Of a DNA stretch of 6,984 nt, positions 1 through 6,474 are shown in pieces; positions within the stretch are counted from its first letter, which is position 1, and each line of letters opens with the position of its first letter. This DNA comes from Flavobacteriales bacterium CG_4_9_14_3_um_filter_32_8. Lineage in GTDB: Bacteria > Bacteroidota > Bacteroidia > Flavobacteriales_E > Vicingaceae. The notes below the pieces were generated by a model. That model was not told the origin of the DNA and ran no database searches. It saw only the letters and a list, made by a program, of their open reading frames with translations. Location: positions 1 to 6,984 of the forward strand of contig PFUQ01000166.1 in the NCBI GenBank assembly GCA_002790175.1, written 5' to 3'. The translations under genes were made by a program, and so were the position numbers.

Positions 1-7
1 TAGCCAT
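1..7 (-). CDS. Start of a downstream gene, possibly an anti-sigma factor (partial)
   Basis: The stop codon of the sigma-factor gene (TAA, 9-7) shares its last base with an ATG at 7-5, giving a TAATG junction of the kind used for translational coupling. Only Met-Ala and one base of the next codon are visible. In Bacteroidetes, short sigma factors of this type are often followed directly by a small membrane or zinc-finger anti-sigma protein, so that is the best guess. Nothing in the visible sequence shows the product, and the ATG could be chance. Confidence 0.35.
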
Positions 8-585
8 TATTTCCAGTTTTTATCGATACAATTTTTTAAATGCAATTTTGCTCGGTGTATAATTTGCCAATAATTGGCTATTGAAACCTCTAATTGCTTA
101 CAAATTTCGTCAACAGTAACATCAGTAAGGTATTTCGAATGAATAGCCATTCGCCATTTTTCGGGCAAATTTTCCATACATTTTTCTAGGGTCGAATTAA
201 AATCAGCATTATCCAACAAATGTTCTTCCACCTCAAAACTATGTTCTTTTGGATTTTTCCAATTGTCTTTTTCGTCAAACAAATCGTTTACTCTATTATT
301 GGCTTCATCCTCTTGTTTGTTGTCAGCTATCGACAAACTTTTGCTTTTTTTGCGATAAAAATCGATAATTTTATGATTTAAAATAGAGAACAACCATGTT
401 TTTGGAGCACTTTCGTTTTTAAAGTTATCGAATGCATTGTAAGCCGACAAAAAAGTTTCTTGCACTAAATCTTCGGCGGTTTCTTTTGATGAAGTTTTAT
501 GATATGCCCACGACATTAAATCGTCCGTAAAATCGTTTACCCAAGCGGTAAATTGTTGTTTTTTGTTTTTTGTTTTTTCTTCCAT
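7..585 (-). CDS. ECF-type RNA polymerase sigma factor (sigma-70 family)
   Basis: This 192-residue protein has the two-domain layout of extracytoplasmic-function sigma factors, which direct RNA polymerase to a small set of promoters. Region 2 lies at about residues 20-82, with the conserved AEDLVQETFLSAY stretch (36-49) and TWLFSILNHKIIDFYRKK (63-80), which contacts the -10 element. A charged, variable linker follows (about 83-128). Region 4 lies at about 130-188, with the helix-turn-helix VTVDEICKQLEVSIANYWQI (157-176) followed by HRAK for -35 recognition. The ending CIDKNW is typical of a Bacteroidetes subgroup with a CLEKNW-like C-terminus. The ATG is followed by a Lys-rich N-terminus, and no other start is needed. 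It lies 68 bases downstream of the methyltransferase gene, so it may have its own promoter; a TTTGC is present 11 bases before the start, but without a full TAnnTTTG box. The regulon is unknown. Confidence 0.9.
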   Translation of the reverse strand: MEEKTKNKKQQFTAWVNDFTDDLMSWAYHKTSSKETAEDLVQETFLSAYNAFDNFKNESAPKTWLFSILNHKIIDFYRKKSKSLSIADNKQEDEANNRVNDLFDEKDNWKNPKEHSFEVEEHLLDNADFNSTLEKCMENLPEKWRMAIHSKYLTDVTVDEICKQLEVSIANYWQIIHRAKLHLKNCIDKNWK

Positions 586-653
586 TATTTTTATGCAAAC
601 TACAAGTATAATGATTAAAATTTAAGAAAACTATTTTATAAAATTATACCATT

Positions 654-1361
654 TTATTTGAGCGATAATTTAGCTAAATAATCAAAATGAGGTCCATTAA
701 TAATTAATTCACACTTATAGCCAAGTGGTTTAGCAATATTTTCTAATAGTTCAAAATCAATAAATAACCAATCAAAAGGTTGTGTTTTTATATCTTTATA
801 TTGCATTTGAAAGCTCACTTCTCCATAATAAGGAGCATTTAAATTAATTTTCATAGAACCATCATCTTCGGTAAACATATAGGAAATATCAGATGAATCT
901 AATAAAATCTGTCCATCGACATTAAGCAATATTTTTGCTTTTTTTAATAATTTTTTCAATCCTTTAATTGTTCCAGCAATACCTACTCCATTCATTAAAA
1001 AAAGTAAAGTGTCGAATTGATTGGTTTCTTCGTGAAAGTCAATATGAAAAGCATTAATTTTTCTTTTCATCATCACTTCTACGGCACCTTTAGAAACATC
1101 AATGGCTTTAACATTCATTTTTCTTTTTTGAAGAATTAAACTATGGCAACCACTTCCTGCTCCAACGTCTAAAACTTTTCCTTTACATAATTTTAAAGCA
1201 GTTTTTTCAATTTTCGGAAGTTGTTTTGCTGTTCTAAATAAATAAGGAATAGAAAGTGTGTCTTCTCCAAAAGAAGATTTTACAATAATATTAGGAGTAG
1301 AATCACCATCAAGGTAAGCTAACAATGCTTTTCCTATTACATCTTCGTTAAATTGTTGCAT
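654..1361 (-). CDS. Class I SAM-dependent methyltransferase, substrate unknown
   Basis: A 235-residue protein with a Rossmann-like methyltransferase core. The SAM-binding motif I is VLDVGAGSGCHSL (63-75). The acidic end of strand 2 is AIDVS (86-90), which should contact the ribose hydroxyls. The motif IV-like strand is QFDTLLFLMNGVG (115-127). The N-terminal 60 residues probably form a lid or substrate-binding part. The C-terminal part (about 175-235) carries several aromatic residues and resembles the beta-hairpin end of small-molecule or general methyltransferases. I see no motif that names the substrate, and no RNA-binding domain. The start lies only 5 bases after the rng stop, so the two genes are almost certainly co-transcribed. 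That makes an RNA or ribosomal substrate an attractive but unproven idea. Confidence 0.85.
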   Translation of the reverse strand: MQQFNEDVIGKALLAYLDGDSTPNIIVKSSFGEDTLSIPYLFRTAKQLPKIEKTALKLCKGKVLDVGAGSGCHSLILQKRKMNVKAIDVSKGAVEVMMKRKINAFHIDFHEETNQFDTLLFLMNGVGIAGTIKGLKKLLKKAKILLNVDGQILLDSSDISYMFTEDDGSMKINLNAPYYGEVSFQMQYKDIKTQPFDWLFIDFELLENIAKPLGYKCELIINGPHFDYLAKLSLK

Positions 1362-1366
1362 GAAAA

Positions 1367-2926
1367 CTATAAATGAATTCGTTCTCCTTTTTCATCAATA
1401 AATTGATATTCCAAGAAACTATGTGAAGAGGTTGGAAAAATATCGATGGAAGATTTATATTTTTTTTGCCAATTTTTACGCAACGAAGAGAATAAGCCTA
1501 TTCTTTTGTTGAGATAAGCTTCAATAAATGGGTGAGCATTAATTCTTATCTTTTTACCTTTCAATTGTTTAGACACATAACGTAAGTTATTTTCTATTTC
1601 ATCAACCAATAATAAAGTAGAATGTACCTCACCATCTCCTCCACAACAAGGGCATTTTTCAGAAGTTTTGATATCCATTTCAGGGCGAACTCGTTGTCGG
1701 GTAATTTGTATTAACCCAAATTTTGTAGGAGGTAAAATATTATGTTTGGCTCTATCTTCATTCATAAATTCTTTCATTTTTTCAAACAAAAGTTTTCTGT
1801 TCGCAGCATCTTTTAAATCAATAAAATCTACTACAATTATTCCTCCCATATCTCGCAATCTTAATTGTCGAGCAATTTCTTCAGCAGCTTCTAAATTAAC
1901 TTCAAGTGCATTTTCTTCTTGTGTTTTATCCTTCTTTTTCCCTCGCTGACCACTGTTTACATCAATAACATGTAATGCTTCGGTATGTTCAATAATTAGA
2001 TAAACGCCCGTTTTAAGGGCAACATTTTTTCCAAAAGAAGCTTTAATTTGTTTATCTATTCCAAAATTTTCGAAAATAGAAACATTGCCTAAAAAATATT
2101 TTACAATTTCTTCTTTATCAGGAGCAATAGCTTTAAGGTAAAGTTTAAGTTCATTGTATAAAACTTTATCATTTACATGAATGTTGCTAAAGTTTTTGTT
2201 TAACAGATCTCTTAATAATGCAGCCGTCATGTTTATTTCGCCTAACACTTTTTTGGGGGCTTGAGCGGTTTTAAGTGCATTATAACATATTGCCCAGCGA
2301 CTAACCAAATCACTCATATCGGCATGTAAATCTGCTACTTTTTTATTTTGAGCTACTGTTCTAATAATTACTCCAAAACCTTTAGGTTTTATACTTTGAA
2401 TTAATCGAACAAGCCTATCTTTTTCGGCTGAATTTTTAATTTTTTGTGATACAGAAACTTTTTCTGAAAATGGTACCAAAACTAAATATCTTCCTGCTAA
2501 TGAAATTTCAGAACTTAATCGTGGCCCTTTTGTAGATATAGGTTCTTTCGCTATCTGAACAAGAATTTGTTGATTGGAAGTGAGAACTCTTTCTATTTTT
2601 CCATTTTTATCAATTTCTTCCTCAAACTTAAACTCTAATGCTGGATTATTTATTTTTCCACCGATAACACCATTGGTATATTTAACAAAAGACTTGAATC
2701 TAGGTCCTAAATCGAGATAATGTAAAAATGCATCTTTTTCGTAACCTACGTTAACGAAAGTTGCATTTAATCCGGGCATAATTTTTCTAACCTTACCAAG
2801 GTATATGTCACCTACCGAAAAATTATTATTGCTTTTTTCTTTGTGAAGCTCAACCAGTTTACTATCCTGGAGAATGGCAATAGTAACCTCTTTTGGTGAA
2901 GAATCAATAACAAGTTCTACACTCAT
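1367..2926 (-). CDS. rng: Ribonuclease G (RNase E/G family endoribonuclease)
   Basis: A 519-residue protein covering the whole catalytic core of the RNase E/G family, which cuts single-stranded AU-rich RNA and matures the 5' end of 16S rRNA. The S1 RNA-binding domain spans about 36-128 (GDIYLGKVRKIMPGLNATFV, 39-58), with an insert at about 83-112 relative to the shorter proteobacterial enzyme. The 5'-sensor region is at about 130-190 (TKGPRLSSEISLAGRYLVL). The DNase I-like subdomain carries the predicted Mg-binding aspartates D322 (HVIDVNSG) and D367 (IIVVDFIDL). The zinc-link CPCCGGDG supplies C425 and C428, which join two subunits in the E. coli enzyme. There is no long disordered degradosome scaffold, so RNase G is the better name than RNase E. 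It begins 75 bases after a terminator-like hairpin, so it should have its own promoter, which I cannot place with certainty. It is followed at 5 bases by the methyltransferase. Confidence 0.95.
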   Translation of the reverse strand: MSVELVIDSSPKEVTIAILQDSKLVELHKEKSNNNFSVGDIYLGKVRKIMPGLNATFVNVGYEKDAFLHYLDLGPRFKSFVKYTNGVIGGKINNPALEFKFEEEIDKNGKIERVLTSNQQILVQIAKEPISTKGPRLSSEISLAGRYLVLVPFSEKVSVSQKIKNSAEKDRLVRLIQSIKPKGFGVIIRTVAQNKKVADLHADMSDLVSRWAICYNALKTAQAPKKVLGEINMTAALLRDLLNKNFSNIHVNDKVLYNELKLYLKAIAPDKEEIVKYFLGNVSIFENFGIDKQIKASFGKNVALKTGVYLIIEHTEALHVIDVNSGQRGKKKDKTQEENALEVNLEAAEEIARQLRLRDMGGIIVVDFIDLKDAANRKLLFEKMKEFMNEDRAKHNILPPTKFGLIQITRQRVRPEMDIKTSEKCPCCGGDGEVHSTLLLVDEIENNLRYVSKQLKGKKIRINAHPFIEAYLNKRIGLFSSLRKNWQKKYKSSIDIFPTSSHSFLEYQFIDEKGERIHL

Positions 2927-3001
2927 ATAAAAGTTTTTTAACCAAAACGAAATGCCCCTATAAAAAATAAGGTTAAAATAAGTGTGGAAGAAAATAAAAT
3001 A

Positions 3002-3030
3002 GTTTCTATTGATAGGACATCAATAGAAAC
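3002..3030 (-). terminator. Perfect 12-bp hairpin, likely rho-independent terminator after the mini-gene
   Basis: The arms at 3002-3013 (GTTTCTATTGAT) and 3019-3030 are exact reverse complements around a 5-base loop (3014-3018). In the minus-strand transcript the hairpin comes 13 bases after the stop of the 30-residue gene and is followed by TATTTTATTTT, a U-rich tract. On the plus strand no T-run follows, so the element fits termination of the HU / mini-gene transcript before rng. The stem is AT-rich, so termination may be partial, allowing some read-through into rng. Confidence 0.75.
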
Positions 3031-3043
3031 CCGTTGAAAAAAA

Positions 3044-3136
3044 TTATTTTTTCTTTTTGTGTCTGTTTTTTCTTAATCTTTTTTTACGCTTGTGCGTAGC
3101 CATTTTATGTCCTTTTCTTTTCTTACCGCTTGGCAT
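3044..3136 (-). CDS. 30-residue basic AURKAIP1/COX24-like protein (putative ribosomal)
   Basis: An ATG-to-TAA frame of 30 codons encodes a protein starting MPSGKKRKGHKMATH and ending KRLRKNRHKKKK. Seventeen residues are Lys or Arg and three are His, with no acidic residue. From memory, nearly identical 30-residue proteins occur across Bacteroidetes and are annotated as AURKAIP1/COX24 domain proteins. The pattern KM-x-x-HK-x-[RK]K followed by R-x-x-R matches the C-terminal domain of mitochondrial mS38 and the actinobacterial small-subunit protein bS22. A role in the ribosome near rRNA is therefore likely by family, but is not shown here. The gene starts 34 bases after HU with no promoter of its own in view, so it is probably expressed from the HU promoter, and a strong hairpin follows it. 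The alternative, a chance Lys-rich frame in A-rich DNA, is unlikely because the sequence matches a known conserved one. Confidence 0.85.
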   Translation of the reverse strand: MPSGKKRKGHKMATHKRKKRLRKNRHKKKK

Positions 3137-3170
3137 ATCTTCTCGATTTATGTTTTAATATTTTAAGTTC

Positions 3171-3455
3171 TTATTTAACACTTTTTTTAACCTTCTCCAC
3201 AAAAGTTTTTGAAGGTTTAAAAGAAGGTATAAAATGCTCAGGAATAATAATGGTTGTATTTTTAGAAATGTTTCTTCCAGTTTTTTGTGCTCTTTTCTTA
3301 ACCACAAAACTTCCAAAACCTCTTAAATATACATTTTTTCCTTCTTCTAAAGATTTTCTCACTGTTTTCATAAATTCTTCTACTGTAGTTTGCACAGCTA
3401 ATTTTTCAATACCAGTTTTATCTGAAATCTTATTTACTATATCTGCCTTTGTCAT
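3171..3455 (-). CDS. HU/IHF-family nucleoid DNA-binding protein
   Basis: A 94-residue protein with the full HU/IHF fold. It has an N-terminal helical dimerisation part (MTKADIVNKISDKTGIEKLA, 1-20, to about 41) and the signature strand NVYLRGFGSFVVKKR (41-55). The DNA-binding arm KTGRNISKNTTIIIPE spans 58-73, and a closing strand and helix span 77-92. These proteins bind the minor groove as dimers and bend and compact DNA. The arm reads RNI (61-63) where E. coli HU has RNP, so the intercalating proline at that position is missing; this is usual for Bacteroidetes HU as I know it. The ATG is preceded by an A-rich leader without a Shine-Dalgarno sequence. A consensus -7 box lies about 55 bases upstream. 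The gene is divergent from mutY and is followed by the 30-residue gene. Confidence 0.95.
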   Translation of the reverse strand: MTKADIVNKISDKTGIEKLAVQTTVEEFMKTVRKSLEEGKNVYLRGFGSFVVKKRAQKTGRNISKNTTIIIPEHFIPSFKPSKTFVEKVKKSVK

Positions 3456-3509
3456 TTTATAATATCTTTTAACTATTTAAATCTTAATAAACTTTATTTT
3501 TAAGGGTTG

Positions 3510-3517
3510 CAAATATA
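3510..3517 (-). promoter_or_regulatory. Bacteroidetes-type -7 promoter box for the HU gene
   Basis: Read on the minus strand this is TATATTTG, an exact match to the TAnnTTTG consensus used by the Bacteroidetes housekeeping sigma factor, followed by CAACCC. It lies in the divergent HU-mutY spacer. It predicts a start about 5-7 bases downstream and a leader of about 50 bases before the HU ATG at 3455. I see no good TTG at the expected -33 spacing, so the call rests on the -7 box alone. Confidence 0.6.
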
Positions 3518-3596
3518 CAAGTTTTAATTAATAGAAAGAAAAACAATCTATAATTTTAGCACAAATTGAATATTTAATAGTTTTAACCAATAAAAT

Positions 3597-4643
3597 ATGG
3601 GGTTTTCCACTCAACTAATTAGTTGGTATCAAGATAACAAAAGAGATTTGCCATGGAGAAATTCTAAAGATGCTTATGTTATTTGGTTGTCTGAAATTAT
3701 TTTACAACAAACTAGAGTAGCTCAAGGATTAAGTTATTTTAATAACTTCATCAATAAATATCCAACAATTATTGATTTGGCAAATGCATCTGAACAAGAT
3801 GTGCTAAACCTTTGGCAAGGTTTGGGTTATTATTCAAGAGCTCGAAACTTGCATTTTACTGCAAAATATATAACGAATAATTACAAGGGAGTTTTTCCAA
3901 AAAAATACGATGATATTCTTAAATTAAAGGGAGTCGGAGAATATACTGCTGCGGCCATTACTTCTTTTACCTACAACAAGTGTTTCCCAGTTATCGATGG
4001 TAATGTTTTTCGAGTTTTGTCGCGTATTTTTGGAATTGAAGAACCTATTGATTCTAAAAATGGAAAAAAAATATTTAAAGATTTGGCAACGGATTTAATA
4101 GATAAAAAAAATCCAAGTGTATATAATCAGGCAATAATGGAGTTTGGTGCTTTACAATGCATCCCTAAAAATCCAAATTGCGAAAACTGTCGTTTTATTT
4201 TAATGTGTTATGCTTTTAAGAATAAAAAAATTCATCTTCTTCCTTACAAAGAAAAAAAAATAAAACAACGCAATAGATATTTTAATTATCTCGTTTTGTT
4301 CACTAAAAATGAAATTTTTTTAACGAAAAGAAACGAAAATGATATATGGAATGGCTTATATGATTTCCCATTAATTGAAACTGAACAGTCTATTGAATTT
4401 TTTGAAGAACTTTATAGTATTAATCAAAATAATAATTTCATTTCTCCAACTACTTTTTTGATTAGCAAATCTAAAGAATACAAACACATTTTAAGTCATC
4501 AAAAAATATATGCAACATTTTGGGTGGTATCTGGAATTTTTAAAAACAAAGCAGCAAAAACTTGTGTTAAATGTTCAATAAAAGACATTAACAAATACCC
4601 AGTTCCAAAATTGATAGAAAATTATTTAAAAACATTATTTTAA
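3597..4643 (+). CDS. mutY: A/G-specific adenine DNA glycosylase MutY
   Basis: A 348-residue protein that removes adenine mispaired with 8-oxoguanine, preventing G-to-T changes. The catalytic domain shows WLSEIILQQTR (30-40) with the general acid E33, the helix-hairpin-helix LKGVGEYTAAAI (110-121), and PVIDGNVFRV (131-140) with the catalytic aspartate D134. The [4Fe-4S] cluster ligands are all present as C188-x6-C195-x2-C198-x5-C204. The C-terminal NUDIX-like domain (about 226-345) reads the 8-oxoguanine and holds ILSHQK (298-303), equivalent to the FSH loop of the E. coli enzyme. The length is normal and nothing is missing, so the enzyme should be active. The ATG at 3597 gives the usual N-terminus about 18 residues before the PWR motif. 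It is the first gene of the plus-strand set, 30 bases before ssb. A weak -7-like TAATTTTA lies at 3551-3558. Confidence 0.97.
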   Translation: MGFSTQLISWYQDNKRDLPWRNSKDAYVIWLSEIILQQTRVAQGLSYFNNFINKYPTIIDLANASEQDVLNLWQGLGYYSRARNLHFTAKYITNNYKGVFPKKYDDILKLKGVGEYTAAAITSFTYNKCFPVIDGNVFRVLSRIFGIEEPIDSKNGKKIFKDLATDLIDKKNPSVYNQAIMEFGALQCIPKNPNCENCRFILMCYAFKNKKIHLLPYKEKKIKQRNRYFNYLVLFTKNEIFLTKRNENDIWNGLYDFPLIETEQSIEFFEELYSINQNNNFISPTTFLISKSKEYKHILSHQKIYATFWVVSGIFKNKAAKTCVKCSIKDINKYPVPKLIENYLKTLF

Positions 4644-4648
4644 TTTCT

Positions 4649-4656
4649 TATTTTTG
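4649..4656 (+). promoter_or_regulatory. Possible -7 promoter box for ssb (internal to the operon)
   Basis: TATTTTTG matches TAnnTTTG exactly and sits in the 30-base gap between mutY and ssb. Its predicted start would leave a leader of only about 10-13 bases before the ssb ATG. No TTG is seen at the -33 spacing, and such an AT-rich gap can produce this 8-mer by chance. A separate promoter would make sense because SSB is needed in far greater amounts than MutY. Confidence 0.35.
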
Positions 4657-4673
4657 GTTGAAATAAAAAAGCA

Positions 4674-5117
4674 ATGGCAGGAATAAATAAAGTTATATTA
4701 GTCGGAAATTTGGGTAAAGACCCAGAAGTTAGATATTTAGAAGGAGGAACAGCTGTAGCCAACTTCTCTGTTGCCACTTCTGAAACTTTTAAAGACAAAA
4801 ATTCTGGTGAACGAAAAACAATAACAGAATGGCATAATGTTGTTCTTTGGAGAGGTTTAGCGGAGATAGCTGAAAAATACCTTAAAAAAGGAAGTCAAGT
4901 TTTTATTGAAGGAAAATTAAAAACCAGACAATGGCAAGATAAAGACGGACACAATCGTTATACTACCGAAATTGTTGGAGATAATCTTCAAATGTTAGGT
5001 AGAAAAGAAGAATATAATTCTAATGAAGCATCAGAAAATCAGTCCGCCAATATAGCATCACCTCCTCCATCAAATTTAAATGAGCCAAATGGTGAGGTAG
5101 ATGATTTACCATTTTAA
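4674..5117 (+). CDS. ssb: Single-stranded DNA-binding protein SSB
   Basis: A 147-residue protein that coats single-stranded DNA in replication, recombination and repair, normally as a tetramer. The OB fold spans about 3-110. It begins INKVILVGNLGKDPEVRY (4-21) and contains the DNA-stacking aromatic positions W53 (TEWHNVVLWR) and W87 (TRQWQDKDG). A short, flexible Asn/Ser/Pro-rich linker follows (about 113-140). The acidic tip VDDLPF (142-147) is the partner-binding tail, equivalent to DDDIPF in E. coli, so the protein is complete. The ATG is preceded by an A-rich stretch typical of Bacteroidetes leaders. Its place between mutY and gldE is the conserved flavobacterial order. Confidence 0.97.
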   Translation: MAGINKVILVGNLGKDPEVRYLEGGTAVANFSVATSETFKDKNSGERKTITEWHNVVLWRGLAEIAEKYLKKGSQVFIEGKLKTRQWQDKDGHNRYTTEIVGDNLQMLGRKEEYNSNEASENQSANIASPPPSNLNEPNGEVDDLPF

Positions 5118-5130
5118 TTAGTTAATAAAA

Positions 5131-6474
5131 TTGGACGATCCTTACCCTTACTTAACATTAGCTTTATTTCTAGGTATTTTAAAACCATTTTCTATAGGAA
5201 TACTATTTTCCTTGTTGGTTTTAATTGTACTCCTTTTTTTCTCTGCACTTATTTCTGCATCTGAAGTAGCATTTTTTTCTTTAACACCAAGTGAAAGGGA
5301 TATTTTAAATGCATCCGACTCGACTATTCACTTACTTATTAAAAAATTATTAGCAACTCCAAAAGCACTATTAGCAACCATCTTAATTTCTAATAATTTT
5401 ATAAATGTATCTATCATTATTTTATCTAATGATATTATCAATAGTATGTTTGATTTATCTACCATTCCTGATTGGTTAAATTTTAGTATTCAAGTTGTTG
5501 GAATAACATTTGTCATTCTCCTTTTTGGAGAGGTTATACCAAAAGTTTATGCAACAAAGCATGCCTTGAAAATGGCGAAAATGATGGGGAAACCTATCTC
5601 CTTATTAAAAAAAATATTTAAACCCATTATCAAATTATTAATTTATTCAACAGGAATAATAGGGAAAGGTATCAAGAAAAAAGGGTTAGATGTTTCAGTA
5701 GAACAACTCTCGCAAGCACTCGATTTAGCAGAAGATATTTCTGAAAATTATGACGAACATCGCATTCTTAAAGGTATTGTAAAGTTTGGAGAAACTAGTG
5801 TTAAACAAGTAATGAAAGCTAGAGTTGATGTGATTTCACTAGAAAAAAATACCAACTTTAAAGATGTTATTTCATTAATAATAAACTGTGGTCATTCCAG
5901 AATTCCAGTTTATGAAGAGTCCTTTGACAAAATTATAGGTCTGCTTTACATTAAAGATTTACTAGCTCATATTCATGAAACAGCTGATTTTAATTGGAAT
6001 GTATTAATGCGAAATCCTTTCTTTGTTCCAGAAAATAAAAAGTTAGACGATTTATTATCAGAATTTCAAGCAAAAAAAATTCATTTGGCAATTGTTGTTG
6101 ATGAATATGGTGGAACTTCTGGCATTATTACCTTAGAGGATGTATTAGAAGAAATTGTTGGTGAAATAAGTGATGAATTTGATACAGACGATATTGTTTA
6201 CTCCAAAATAGATGAAAATACGTATATTTTTGATGGCAAAACTGGGTTAAACAACATTTTTAAGATTTTAGATGTAAAAGACGAATCCATCTTTGATGAA
6301 GTTATAAAAGAAGCAGATACCTTGGCAGGTTTAGTCATTGAAATTGCAGGTAAAATACCTTTAAAAAATGAAAAAATAAACTTTAAAAACTATTCTTTTA
6401 TTGTTGAAGATTCTGACAAAAGACGCGTAAAAAGAATTAAACTAATTGATAATGGATCTTCCAATAAAAATTAA
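5131..6474 (+). CDS. gldE: Gliding motility-associated membrane protein GldE (CNNM/CorC type, TTG start)
   Basis: A 447-residue integral membrane protein of the HlyC/CorC/CNNM family. In Flavobacterium johnsoniae, GldE is linked to GldD in gliding and type IX secretion, though its biochemical role is unsettled. A DUF21/CNNM transmembrane domain spans about 20-195, with hydrophobic segments at about 22-42, 80-100 and 117-140 and the conserved SASEVAFFSL (42-51) and LFGEVIPKVYA (131-141). A pair of CBS domains spans about 225-350, including GHSRIPVYE (254-262) and VVDEYGGTSGIITLEDVLEE (322-341). The C-terminal transporter-associated domain spans about 362-438. TTG is chosen as start because the first in-frame ATG is about 105 codons in and would remove two membrane segments. 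The resulting MDDPYPY also resembles other GldE N-termini. It begins 13 bases after ssb and overlaps gldD by 23 bases. Confidence 0.92.
   Translation: MDDPYPYLTLALFLGILKPFSIGILFSLLVLIVLLFFSALISASEVAFFSLTPSERDILNASDSTIHLLIKKLLATPKALLATILISNNFINVSIIILSNDIINSMFDLSTIPDWLNFSIQVVGITFVILLFGEVIPKVYATKHALKMAKMMGKPISLLKKIFKPIIKLLIYSTGIIGKGIKKKGLDVSVEQLSQALDLAEDISENYDEHRILKGIVKFGETSVKQVMKARVDVISLEKNTNFKDVISLIINCGHSRIPVYEESFDKIIGLLYIKDLLAHIHETADFNWNVLMRNPFFVPENKKLDDLLSEFQAKKIHLAIVVDEYGGTSGIITLEDVLEEIVGEISDEFDTDDIVYSKIDENTYIFDGKTGLNNIFKILDVKDESIFDEVIKEADTLAGLVIEIAGKIPLKNEKINFKNYSFIVEDSDKRRVKRIKLIDNGSSNKN

Noticed and set aside
633..644. 12-base palindrome ATTTTATAAAAT between the methyltransferase and sigma genes
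   Set aside because: It is composed only of A and T with no loop or GC pairs, so it would be a poor terminator and is expected by chance in such AT-rich DNA.
1668..1949. Plus-strand open frame of 93 codons inside rng
   Set aside because: It is antisense to the zinc-link and catalytic region of RNase G, rich in Ser, Ile and Phe as expected from the complement, and has no recognisable motif.
2943..2950. TCGTTTTG on the minus strand as a -7 box for rng
   Set aside because: It has one mismatch to TAnnTTTG, no -33 TTG at suitable spacing, and a predicted leader of only about 10 bases. It is not strong enough to list as a promoter.
3137..3149. GAGAAG just upstream of the mini-gene start on the minus strand, a partial Shine-Dalgarno
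   Set aside because: The match is weak, and Bacteroidetes ribosomes generally do not use Shine-Dalgarno pairing. It could be chance.
3130..3462. Plus-strand open frame of 110 codons over the HU gene
   Set aside because: It is the antisense shadow of HU, whose family signature is unmistakable. The apparent hydrophobicity comes from complementing Lys-rich codons.
4563..4574. CVKC pair (residues 323-326) near the end of MutY as a possible extra metal site
   Set aside because: Only one CxxC is present, with no second pair. It lies in the variable C-terminal domain, and the true iron-sulphur ligands are complete elsewhere.
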